Source: CAYQTL01 sp964420405 (GTDB lineage Bacteria; Acidobacteriota; Thermoanaerobaculia; Thermoanaerobaculales; Sulfomarinibacteraceae). Taken from it: a stretch of DNA of 57,971 nucleotides. Location of the stretch: NCBI GenBank assembly GCA_964420405.1, contig CAYQTL010000021.1, forward strand, positions 1-57,971. The letters are read 5' to 3'. The position numbers and the translations under genes are program-made. Below the pieces are notes generated by a model. It was given only the letters and a program-made list of their open reading frames with translations. It searched no databases and was not told where the DNA came from. This document shows, piece after piece, positions 46,297-52,927 of this stretch. Numbering within the stretch: position 1 is the stretch's first letter; each line of letters opens with the position of its first letter.

Positions 46297-47601
46297 ATGG
46301 GCCACCTCGCCGCCAAGTCCGCCCACCTCGCCCTCCAGCAGCGGCTCGAGCGGATGCCGGTCGGGGCGCCGATGCACCGGGCCCTGATGGAGCTCCTCGA
46401 GGAGCTGTTCACCGCGGAGGAGTGCCGGGTGGCGGCGGCGATCCCCCTGCGCCTCGCGAAGCTCGGCCCGATCGCGCGGGCGGCGAAGATGCCGCCTGCC
46501 CGCACACGGACGGTCCTGGAGCGCCTCGCCGGCAAGGGGCTGGTGTTCGACCTGCCGCGGGACGGCAAGGAGACGCTCTACTACCTCAACCCGGCGATCA
46601 TCGGGTTCTTCGAGTTCACGATGATGCGGGTGCGGGACGACGTCGACCAGGCCAAGGCCGCGCGCCTGATGTGGGAGTACCTCCGCGAGGACCCCGAGCT
46701 CGCCTTCCTGCGGATGCTCGGCGAGGGTGAGACCTTCATCGCGCGCCCGCTGGTGGACGAGGAGGCGCTCGACGCCCACACCGAGATCCTCGACTGGCAG
46801 CGCGCCACCGCGATCGTCGAGGGCGCCGGCGAGTGGGCCGAGGGGATCTGTCACTGCCGCCACGTCAAGCTGCACATGGGCACGCGCTGCGACTACCCCC
46901 TCGAGCACTGCCTCAGTCTGGGGTTCAGCGCCCGCTACCTGGTGCGCAACGGGCTGTCGAAGTCGATCTCGAAGCAGCGCGCTCTCGACGTGATCAGCCA
47001 CGCCCGGGAGCACGGCTGCGTCCAGATGGCTGACAACGTCCGCCACAACCCGGCGTTCATCTGCAACTGCTGCGGCTGCTGCTGCGAGATGCTCGAGGGG
47101 TTCCGGACCCTGCCCCAGATGACGTCGGTGATCACCTCGGGCTGGATGGCCGACTGCGACGCCGAGGCCTGCACCGGCTGCGGCAAGTGCGCGAAGGCGT
47201 GTCCGGTGGACGCGATCGGGCTGGTCCCCGCCGAGCCGACGCCCCGGGCCCCGCGCCGGAAGAGCCGCGCGGTCGTCGACCCCCAGCTGTGCCTCGGCTG
47301 CGGCGTCTGCCATCGCGCCTGTGCGTTCGGCTCCCTCGAGATGGTCTCCGGCGAGAAGGTCCTTCGGACTCCCGAGGACCTGTACGAGAAGATGGTCCGC
47401 CAGGCGGTCGAGCGCGGCGCGCTGCCCGACCTGCTGTTCAACGACCCCAGCCGGCTCACCCACCGGACCCTGGCCGCGACGCTGCGGGCGGTGCTCTCTC
47501 TGCCGCCCGCCGCGCAGCTGCTGGCCCGCGACCAGCTCCGCTCCCGCTTCGTCGACGCCCTCGTCACCGCCGTCCGCGGCCAGCGAGCCAGCTCGCTGTA
47601 G
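46297..47601 (+). CDS. Winged-helix and 4Fe-4S ferredoxin-domain protein
   Basis: A cytosolic-looking 434-aa protein. The N-terminal third resembles a winged helix (EECRVAAAIPLRLAKLGPIA, LERLAGKGLVFDLPRDGKET). The middle has clustered cysteines, CHCRHVKLHMGTRC and CNCCGCCC, then two [4Fe-4S] motifs: CTGCGKCAKACPVDAI and CLGCGVCHRACAFGSLEM. Proteins with this combination occur in anaerobes and probably couple redox state to electron transfer or regulation; the precise role is unknown. ATG 46297 has almost no leader and no clear ribosome binding site. Confidence 0.75.
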   Translation: MGHLAAKSAHLALQQRLERMPVGAPMHRALMELLEELFTAEECRVAAAIPLRLAKLGPIARAAKMPPARTRTVLERLAGKGLVFDLPRDGKETLYYLNPAIIGFFEFTMMRVRDDVDQAKAARLMWEYLREDPELAFLRMLGEGETFIARPLVDEEALDAHTEILDWQRATAIVEGAGEWAEGICHCRHVKLHMGTRCDYPLEHCLSLGFSARYLVRNGLSKSISKQRALDVISHAREHGCVQMADNVRHNPAFICNCCGCCCEMLEGFRTLPQMTSVITSGWMADCDAEACTGCGKCAKACPVDAIGLVPAEPTPRAPRRKSRAVVDPQLCLGCGVCHRACAFGSLEMVSGEKVLRTPEDLYEKMVRQAVERGALPDLLFNDPSRLTHRTLAATLRAVLSLPPAAQLLARDQLRSRFVDALVTAVRGQRASSL

Positions 47602-47708
47602 CGGTCCCCCGCTCCGGTCCCGTTCCCGTTCCCGACGACGGCGGGCGAACGCGGTCGCCGCGCCGCGACGCCGGCCTTCGACCCGACTCCATCCGCGGCA
47701 CGGGGTAT

Positions 47709-47737
47709 TTGAACCCGGCCTCGCCGCATGGTATACA
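47709..47737 (+). promoter_or_regulatory. Sigma70-type promoter for the selenoprotein gene
   Basis: TTGAAC (47709-47714), 17-bp spacer, TATACA (47732-47737). The -10 lies within GTATAC-N5-GTATAC (47731-47747), two self-palindromic hexamers that may be an operator. Confidence 0.65.
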
Positions 47738-47804
47738 ACTCGTATACGACCCCCGAAGGCGCCATCGGCCGACATCCCACCGGGGGCACGAGGAGGAGGG
47801 CTCG

Positions 47805-48593
47805 ATGGGTTCGAAGACGGCTCGGATCACCCTCGCGGTCGCGGTCGCGACGGCGTGCGTGCTGCCCGCCCAGGCGGCCGTGCGGACGGTGCTCGGCGAG
47901 TACTTCAACGCCGGCTGGTGAGGGACCTGCTCGACCGCGGGTCCCGTGGTCAACACCCTCATCACCAACGACCAGCCGTTCGCGGTCGTCCAGATCCACA
48001 TGAACGACGGCTACCAGACGACCTGGGGCGACAGCCGCGCAGCGTTCTACGGCAACCTCGCCGACGGCCTGCCGTGGTTCGCGTTCGACGGCCTGGAGGA
48101 CGGCTGGCCGATCTCGAACTACGACGACCAGCTCGACATGCGCCAGGCGGTGCCGACCGACGTCCTGATCGGCCAGTGGGCGATCGAGACCGGCGCCCAG
48201 ACGTACGAGGTCACCGCCGAGGTGTGCGTCGAGCCGGGCGGCGCCGGCAAGACCATGGACGTCTACATGGTCCAGGTGCTCGACCACTACCCCACAACGG
48301 CCGCCTACTACCGCAACTGCCTCATGCAGGGCGCCCCGAAGCAGCCGATCACGGTCGCCTCCGGCGCCTGCGAGACGGTCACGAACACCTTCACGATGGG
48401 CACGACCTCCTGGGACAACCAGGACGACATCAGGATCATCGCGTGGGCGCAGACGCCGGCGACCGGCTGGCCGGCCGAGGTCCACCAGGCCCACGAGATG
48501 GCGTGGCCGTTCCCCTCCCCGCCGCCGCCCGCCCTGTTCGAGGACGGCTTCGAGTCCGGCGACACGACATTCTGGTCCGCCAGCCTGCCCTGA
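47805..48593 (+). CDS. Predicted selenoprotein: secreted thioredoxin-like (Omp28-like) protein with W-Sec-G-T-C motif
   Basis: From ATG 47805, behind AGGAGGAGG, the frame encodes a signal peptide (LAVAVATACVLPAQA), then VRTVLGEYFNAGW, an in-frame TGA (47919-47921, residue 39), GTCSTAG, and 220 more codons in the same frame. The N-terminal domain of the gene at 55302-57683 aligns: CEEFTNQWCHSCGVAG against GEYFNAGW-TGA-GTCSTAG, and NDGYSTPWGDGRFGFYG against NDGYQTTWGDSRAAFYG. The TGA therefore sits at the first redox Cys; the resolving Cys (residue 42) is kept. A SECIS-like hairpin follows. The protein (262 aa with Sec) ends FEDGFESGDTTFWSASLP. Likely role: extracytoplasmic thiol-disulfide or peroxide chemistry (inference). 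Alternative: a nonsense-mutated pseudogene, or a truncated gene from GTG 47946, which would lack both signal peptide and active site. Confidence 0.85.
47919..47951 (+). promoter_or_regulatory. UGA (Sec) codon and bacterial SECIS-like hairpin
   Basis: TGA at 47919-47921, 18 nt, then apical loop GGTCC (47940-47944). The stem is GACCGCG (47933-47939) with CGTGGTC (47945-47951): seven pairs, one of them G-U. The GGUC loop and the 18-nt distance match what I recall of the E. coli fdhF SECIS. A competing GGGACC/GGTCCC pairing (47922-47927 with 47940-47945) is possible. Confidence 0.75.
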
Positions 48594-48622
48594 GCCGCGA
48601 AGCTCCGACCGGACGACACATC

Positions 48623-48650
48623 CCGGGCCGGGCGCCGTCGCCCGGCCCGG
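48623..48650 (+). terminator. Strong hairpin after the selenoprotein gene
   Basis: Perfect 12-bp stem CCGGGCCGGGCG / CGCCCGGCCCGG with loop CCGT, 29 bp after the stop. It is followed by TCCCGTCCCC, not a pure T-tract. Likely transcription terminator. Confidence 0.6.
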
Positions 48651-48730
48651 TCCCGTCCCCGCCGTCCGGACCGCCGAGCGCGCTTCAGGGCGTCATCCCC
48701 ATCCGTCGGCCCGCCCTCCGGAGCCGCGGA

Positions 48731-49014
48731 TCAGACGTCCGCCGGCAGCAGCCGGAACGGCTCCCGCGCGCGCCGCGCAGCACGCGGAAGTGGAGCTCGT
48801 CGAGCGTCAGCACGTCGAGGCAGCCGAGGCGCCGGGACAGGACCGCGATCGACGCATCCGCGAGACCGAGCCCCAGACCCGAGTGCCGTCGGATGATCCC
48901 CCGCGCCTGCTCCACGTCGTCCCGACTCACCTCGGCCAGCGCGTAGGCGCCCCTTGAAACCTCGGCCAGGAGCTCCAGCTCGGCGGCCTCGCCCGCCAGC
49001 TCCGCTCGCAGGGC
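48731..49014 (-). pseudogene. Remnant of a VapC-type PIN-domain toxin gene
   Basis: One frame reads VSRDDVEQARGIIRRHSGLG and LGLADASIAVLSRRLGCLDV, then LTLDELHFRVLR, the C-terminal two thirds of a PIN toxin including the ADAS acidic motif. The usual ending (EPFRLLPADV) is in another frame, so a frameshift lies near 48785. Upstream the frame runs into a stop at the edge of the palindromic element at 49015, and the N-terminal third with the first catalytic Asp is missing. Apparently truncated by that element. Confidence 0.65.
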
Positions 49015-49182
49015 CTAGGAGGGCGTAGGGCATAGACTGACGGCGCCTTTCGGGCGTCGTGAGCGCCCGTTTCCGGCGGATTCTCGGCCCGTACTCAGAG
49101 TACTGCGCCTCGAATCCGCCGAAAACGGGCATCTCACGACGCTCCGAAATCCATCCGCCATCTATGCCCTACGACCTCCTAG
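49015..49182. mobile_element. 168-bp near-perfect palindromic element (MITE-like)
   Basis: The ends CTAGGAGGGCGTAGGGCATA and (inverted) CTAGGAGGTCGTAGGGCATA match except for one base. Inner arms GCGTCGTGAG and CCGTTTCCGGCGGATTC are also mirrored (CCGTTTTCGGCGGATTC), and the centre is GTACTCAGAGTAC. It encodes nothing and abuts the broken vapC remnant, as expected of a non-autonomous inverted-repeat element. Confidence 0.7.
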
Positions 49183-49220
49183 CCCATCTGGACAGCTCGC
49201 CCGGACATGCCGATGTCGTT

Positions 49221-49280
49221 CCAGCTGATGAGCTGTCGTGCCAGCTGATGAACCGTCCTCTCAGCTGATGAGCTGTCACG
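49221..49280. repeat. Three tandem 20-bp repeats (CCAGCTGATGAGCTGTCGTG type)
   Basis: Units start at 49221, 49241 and 49261; all share CAGCTGATGA and differ in the second half. Arrays of about 20-bp direct repeats are typical of IS21-family insertion sequence ends, so this may be an IS scar; no transposase is present. Confidence 0.6.
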
Positions 49281-49289
49281 GCAAGCCCG

Positions 49290-49712
49290 TCAACCCTGGT
49301 CGAAGGGGTTGACGACTTCGATCCCGCAGCCGTCGAAGTCGCGGACGTTTCGGGTGGCGAGCCGCATGCCGTGACATCGGGCGATGGCGGCGATCTGGCC
49401 GTCGAGAACGCTCATCGGTCGGCCGACCTCCCTGCGACGGCCCATGATCTCGGCGTACTCGTCGGCGGCGGACCGGTCGAAGCTCAGCACGCGGCCCTCG
49501 AACCCCCGTGCGAGGAACACGGCGAACCGCTGCGACAGATCGCGCCGCCGTGCTCCGTCGGGGAGCACCCTCAGCCCGTACGCGATCTCGGCGATCGTGA
49601 CCGCGGTGACGTGAAGCTCCTCGGTGGCCTGACGATCCAACCAGCCGACGACCGCGGGGGCGGGCGCCCGCCGCATGACCTCGGAGATGATTTTCGTGTC
49701 GAGGACGGTCAT
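49290..49712 (-). CDS. vapC: PIN-domain toxin, VapC/FitB type
   Basis: Predicted Mg2+-dependent RNase (140 aa). PIN hallmarks: N-terminal VLDTKIISEVMRR with Asp5 and Glu11, the central FDRSAADEYAEIM, and MSVLDGQIAAIARCHGMRLA then TRNVRDFDGCGIEVVNPF, a FitB-like ending. ATG overlaps the antitoxin stop as ATGA, so it is the second gene of a TA pair. Confidence 0.93.
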   Translation of the reverse strand: MTVLDTKIISEVMRRAPAPAVVGWLDRQATEELHVTAVTIAEIAYGLRVLPDGARRRDLSQRFAVFLARGFEGRVLSFDRSAADEYAEIMGRRREVGRPMSVLDGQIAAIARCHGMRLATRNVRDFDGCGIEVVNPFDQG

Positions 49713-49942
49713 TCCGCGAGGTCCAGCGGCTCGTGCGGCGCCCTGGCGTCGACCTCGAGATCGACCCCGTGAGCCGGACCGAAGCACTCGAGCGCGAGCT
49801 GACTGAGGCGGGCCGGCGCGGTCACCGACCGCCTGATGATCCGGCGCACCTCCTCCTCCATCGACACCCCGTTCTCGGCAGCGCGGATCCGGAGCCGCTC
49901 GTACGTCGCGTCGTCGATGTTCCGCACGCTCAGGTTCGCCAT
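49709..49942 (-). CDS. vapB: Ribbon-helix-helix antitoxin, FitA/VapB type
   Basis: A 77-aa protein. The N-terminal strand and helix MANLSVRNIDDATYERLRIR followed by AAENGVSMEEEVRRIIRRSV is a FitA-like ribbon-helix-helix DNA-binding fold; the C-terminal tail binds and blocks the toxin. Coupled to vapC by ATGA. Probably autoregulates through the palindrome in its promoter. Confidence 0.93.
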   Translation of the reverse strand: MANLSVRNIDDATYERLRIRAAENGVSMEEEVRRIIRRSVTAPARLSQLALECFGPAHGVDLEVDARAPHEPLDLAE

Positions 49943-49960
49943 CCGGGACCTCCCGTCCGA

Positions 49961-49989
49961 ATGGTAGCGTGCGCTAGCATTGATGGCAA
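49961..49989 (-). promoter_or_regulatory. Promoter and operator of the vapBC-type pair
   Basis: On the - strand: TTGCCA (49989-49984), 17-bp spacer, TACCAT (49966-49961). The spacer and -10 contain the palindrome TAGCG-TG-CGCTA (49965-49976), a likely antitoxin-binding operator. Confidence 0.6.
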
Positions 49990-50054
49990 CCGCCAGCAAA
50001 CAGTCCCACACACGCCTCCCTGAACTGCTTGCCTTGTCGCGAGTTACTTGGAGA

Positions 50055-50318
50055 TTACCGGGCATAGACCTCGCTGCGGTGGCCGACCCTCACGACCACG
50101 ACCACGAGCGCGTCATCCTCGATCCGGTACACGATGCGCCAGTCGCCTTCCCTGACCCGATAGGCGGGTGGATCGATGTCCGTGAGCTTGACCACGCCGT
50201 CCGGTCGAGGATCCTCGGCGAGGGCGTCGATCCTGGCGGCAATCCGCCGCTGGATCGGTGGGTCGAGCTTGCGGAGCTGTCGTCGTGCGGCCGGAGTCAA
50301 CTCGACGGCGTGGGTCAT
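50055..50318 (-). CDS. RelE/ParE-family toxin
   Basis: An 87-aa protein of the RelE fold: HAVELTPAARRQLRKLDPPI, RIAARIDALAEDPRPDGVVK, YRVREGDWRIVYRIEDDALV and VVVVRVGHRSEVYAR. The C-terminal HR..VY is the RelE-like catalytic/basic motif. These toxins cut mRNA on the ribosome. It starts 6 nt after the antitoxin stop. Confidence 0.93.
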   Translation of the reverse strand: MTHAVELTPAARRQLRKLDPPIQRRIAARIDALAEDPRPDGVVKLTDIDPPAYRVREGDWRIVYRIEDDALVVVVVRVGHRSEVYAR

Positions 50319-50324
50319 CCGACT

Positions 50325-50579
50325 CTACAGGCCGAGCTCGCGCTTCACGTCCTCCCAGGGGACGGTGCCCTTCGCCGCCGCCTCCTCGAGGGCCCTTTTC
50401 GCCTCGCGGACGTCGATCTCGTTCTCGAGTCGCTCGATCAACTCGAGGTCCTCGATCGGCACCACCGCGGCGATCTCCCGGCCACGGCGCGTGATCCGGA
50501 CGCGGCTCTTGGCGTAGGCGACGCGATTCAGCACGTCGGCGAGGTTCTCACGCGCCTCGGTGGTGTTCAGGCTGTCCAT
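50325..50579 (-). CDS. Phd/YefM-family antitoxin
   Basis: An 84-aa protein beginning MDSLNTTEARENLADVLNRV and containing SRVRITRRGREIAAVVPIED, the Phd/YefM DNA-binding fold, with an acidic C-terminal helix that neutralises the toxin (RLENEIDVREAKRALEEAAA). First gene of the pair with the RelE-like toxin; a strong palindrome overlaps its promoter. Confidence 0.93.
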   Translation of the reverse strand: MDSLNTTEARENLADVLNRVAYAKSRVRITRRGREIAAVVPIEDLELIERLENEIDVREAKRALEEAAAKGTVPWEDVKRELGL

Positions 50580-50591
50580 GAGCGTCTCCTC

Positions 50592-50608
50592 CTGTACATA
50601 TTGTACAG
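50592..50608. promoter_or_regulatory. TA operator CTGTACA-TAT-TGTACAG with embedded -10
   Basis: Perfect 7-bp inverted repeat 12 nt upstream of the antitoxin ATG. On the - strand it contains TACAAT, a good -10, and abuts the GGAGGAG ribosome binding site. Typical of antitoxin autorepression. Confidence 0.7.
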
Positions 50609-50763
50609 CACGGACAGCCCTTCGGCCACTTCCCAAGGGACACGATCCCAGGTCACCCCAGAGCGCCCCTCGTGTTCCCGTCCGCCACTGGTGCTCTCGC
50701 TGTGGCTGACGCTGATCCCGTTTCTGGCGGCGCAACCAGACGCTGTCGCCGTTCTCGGGATCC

Positions 50764-50792
50764 GTCTCTGCGTTCTCCGCGCTCTCTGCGGT
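50764..50792. repeat. Copy of the CGCAGAGAGCGCAGAG-type dispersed repeat
   Basis: GTCTCTGCGTTCTCCGCGCT then CTCTGCGGTG is the same family as the inverted repeat at 11858-11956, between the TA pair and the end of the hydrogenase operon. Confidence 0.7.
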
Positions 50793-50836
50793 GAATCCGC
50801 TCGCGGGCGCCAGAAGCCCCGCGGCGCGCTGCGACC

Positions 50837-51610
50837 TCAGCGACGGCGCAGCAGGAGCGCGCCGGCGACGGCGAGGAGACCGATGAGCAGCGCGAGGCCG
50901 ACCGGCCCCGCGGTCGGGATCGCGGGCACGTCGCCGCCGCCCTCGGTGACCACGATCTCGAGCGGCTGCGACGTGATGGTCGCGACCTCGCGCGTCCGCC
51001 ACACCGGGTCTCCGGTGGCACCGTTGTCGACGATCGTGGCGCGCGCGCCGAGGACCGCCAGCTGGTAGGTCCCCGGCTGCATCGGGGCGGTCGCGACGGC
51101 CTCGCCGACGATCGCCGGGGTGCCCGGCAGCGCGACGCCGAGCACCAGCGGGTCGGCCGGCAGCCCCGAGACCGGCGAGCACAAGCCGCCGCCGCAGGTG
51201 CCGCCGTCGGGGCAGTCGCGGTCGTCGTCGCACGCCCACGCGCCGTGGGCGAAGACGTTCTGGGCGCCGCCGGCCTGCAGCAGCCGTTGGCCGACCGGGA
51301 GACCGCCGTACGCCGCCGGGTTCGGGCTGTAGCCGGCCGGGGGCGCGAAACCCGCCATCGGCGAGCCGGCGGGAACGGAGAGCGGTCCGATCGCACCGCC
51401 GGGCAGCTCGAGGTCGAGCGTCAGCAGCGCGAGACCCTGTCCGGCGTCGCCTCCGAGCTCGGCCTCGACACGGAGCTCGACCTGCGAGCCCGCCGGCACC
51501 GAGACCGTCGAGTCGCCCGAGGCGGAGACCACCCGCACGTCGAGCCCGGCGAGGGCCGGTGCGGCCACGAGCAGAGCACAGGCCGCGGCGAACAGGATCC
51601 TGCGCGTCAC
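50837..51610 (-). CDS. Exported protein with C-terminal IPTL-CTERM-like sorting signal
   Basis: A 257-aa product: signal peptide (ILFAAACALLVAAPALAG), then a cohesin-like beta domain (SASGDSTVSVPAGSQVELRV, GLALLTLDLELPGGAIGPLS), a Cys-rich loop (CDDDRDCPDGGTCGGGLC), and a C-terminus of IPTAGPVGLALLIGLLAVAG followed by Leu residues and Arg-Arg-Arg. That tripartite end resembles IPTL-CTERM/PEP-type signals processed by exosortase-like systems. GTG start overlaps the stop of the cytochrome gene (GTGA), so it is the last gene of the hydrogenase operon. Confidence 0.75.
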   Translation of the reverse strand: MTRRILFAAACALLVAAPALAGLDVRVVSASGDSTVSVPAGSQVELRVEAELGGDAGQGLALLTLDLELPGGAIGPLSVPAGSPMAGFAPPAGYSPNPAAYGGLPVGQRLLQAGGAQNVFAHGAWACDDDRDCPDGGTCGGGLCSPVSGLPADPLVLGVALPGTPAIVGEAVATAPMQPGTYQLAVLGARATIVDNGATGDPVWRTREVATITSQPLEIVVTEGGGDVPAIPTAGPVGLALLIGLLAVAGALLLRRR

Positions 51611-52449
51611 GATCCGCCTCCCGCGACAGCAGTGCTCGCGGTCCCGAGCCCGAGCCCGAGCCCGTTACCCGTACCGTTACCGACGTCTTCGCCGACCGCC
51701 GAACCCCCTGAACGCCCCGTCGGCAACGGCAACGTCAACGTCAACGGGATCGGGCTCGGCACCTGGAGGCGATCGCCAGACGGCGTCGAGAGAGCACCCG
51801 GGACCCCGCTCCCGCTCCACGCCGTCGTGTCGCCGCTCTCGAAGCCGTCGGCGAACAGGACGTCGCCGAGCACCTCGACGTAGAAGTGCTCGCGGGCGCT
51901 GTACAGCGTGCCGTCGGGCCGGCTGCCGGCGACCTCGAGCACGAGGTCGAACACGTCGGCCGGCGCATCGGCGGCGATGTCGAGCTCGTGCACGAACAGG
52001 CTCGGGCCGTCGCCCCAGCGGTACGACACGTACGGCTCGGTGAGGTAGCTCTCCGGGCTCGCCCAGTCGGCCCAGGCGCAGTCCGCCGAGGCGTCGAGCG
52101 GCCGGCCGTGGACGACGCCGTCGTGGCGCAGCCGCCGCAGCGCGACGGCGTAGGTGTCGCCGAGGGCGAGCGACTGGACGGTGGCCATCAGCGCGGCCGT
52201 CTGGCCGGGGACGACCCGGAACACCGGCAGCGGGCCGCGGTCGGTCGCGCCGGTGCCGCTCTCGTCCGGGTCGAGCAGGCCGTCATGGCCGACGATCCCG
52301 AGTGTGCCCGGGGCGTCGGTCCCGTGGCAGCTCAGGCACGCGCCGCCCCACGCGGGCGCCGCCTCGGCGTCCGACGCCGTCAGCGTGACGTGCAGGCCGC
52401 CGGCGACGAGCACCGCCGCGGGCACCGCGAGCACCAGCAGCCGCCTCAT
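51607..52449 (-). CDS. Secreted monoheme cytochrome with DGFESGD motif and low-complexity C-terminal tail
   Basis: A 280-aa product: signal peptide to about residue 30, then one heme site CLSCH (38-42) and a beta-rich domain (VFRVVPGQTAALMATVQSLA, DVFDLVLEVAGSRPDGTLYS). The motif DGFESGDTTAWS falls at 201-212, where related proteins end. Here about 68 further residues (PSPIPLTLTLPLPTGRSGGS, GNGTGNGLGLGLGTAST) are encoded by the intergenic-type GGGCTC/CCCGTT repeats, as if the original stop were lost. ATGA overlap with the protease gene and GTGA overlap with the next gene place it in the hydrogenase operon; it could pass electrons from the hydrogenase. Confidence 0.8.
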   Translation of the reverse strand: MRRLLVLAVPAAVLVAGGLHVTLTASDAEAAPAWGGACLSCHGTDAPGTLGIVGHDGLLDPDESGTGATDRGPLPVFRVVPGQTAALMATVQSLALGDTYAVALRRLRHDGVVHGRPLDASADCAWADWASPESYLTEPYVSYRWGDGPSLFVHELDIAADAPADVFDLVLEVAGSRPDGTLYSAREHFYVEVLGDVLFADGFESGDTTAWSGSGVPGALSTPSGDRLQVPSPIPLTLTLPLPTGRSGGSAVGEDVGNGTGNGLGLGLGTASTAVAGGGS

Positions 52450-52922
52450 GCCGCCGCCTCCTCCATCAGCTCCCGGAGCACCGCGACCGCCGTCTCACCG
52501 ACCGCCGCCGCCACAGCCGGCGTCAGGCGGTCGCCGGGCTCGAGGCTCGCCGCCGCGACCCCGACCAGGACGACCCGCGCCGGGCCGCGGCCGAGCCGGC
52601 GCACGACGTCCACCGCGTCGGCGATCCCGGCCTCGTGGCTCGAGCCGCCGATCCCGCCGGCGGCCAGGGCGGACCCGTCGAGCCGCACCACCGTACCGGG
52701 CGGCCACTCCCCCACCACAGCGTCGACCAGGACCACCAGCCGCCGGTCGGCGAGCAGCAGCGCGAGGTCGAGGCCGGCGGTCGCGCCGTCGGTGACCTCG
52801 ACCCCGGCCGGCAGGCCGGCCGCGGCGAGCCGCTCGAGCACCCGAACGCCGACGCCGTCGTCGGACCGCAGCGGGTTGCCGACGGCGAGCACGAGCACGG
52901 GGGCGGGGGCCGGCAGCGCCAT
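52446..52922 (-). CDS. hyaD: Hydrogenase maturation protease, HyaD/HybD family
   Basis: A 158-aa endopeptidase that removes the C-terminal tail of the [NiFe] large subunit after nickel insertion. Motifs: LVLAVGNPLRSDDGVGVRVL (metal-binding Asp in the GNxxxxDDG loop), DGATAGLDLALLL, LVVLVDAVVG (second Asp) and a HEAGIADAV stretch with the His ligand. The stop overlaps the next gene as ATGA and the start lies 5 bp after the large subunit, its expected substrate. Confidence 0.93.
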   Translation of the reverse strand: MALPAPAPVLVLAVGNPLRSDDGVGVRVLERLAAAGLPAGVEVTDGATAGLDLALLLADRRLVVLVDAVVGEWPPGTVVRLDGSALAAGGIGGSSHEAGIADAVDVVRRLGRGPARVVLVGVAAASLEPGDRLTPAVAAAVGETAVAVLRELMEEAAA

Positions 52923-52927
52923 CTCCC

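Noticed and set aside
47946..48593. A separate gene starting at GTG 47946
   Set aside because: It would lack a signal peptide and redox motif, has no ribosome binding site, and the same frame continues upstream across the TGA with homology to the paralogue.
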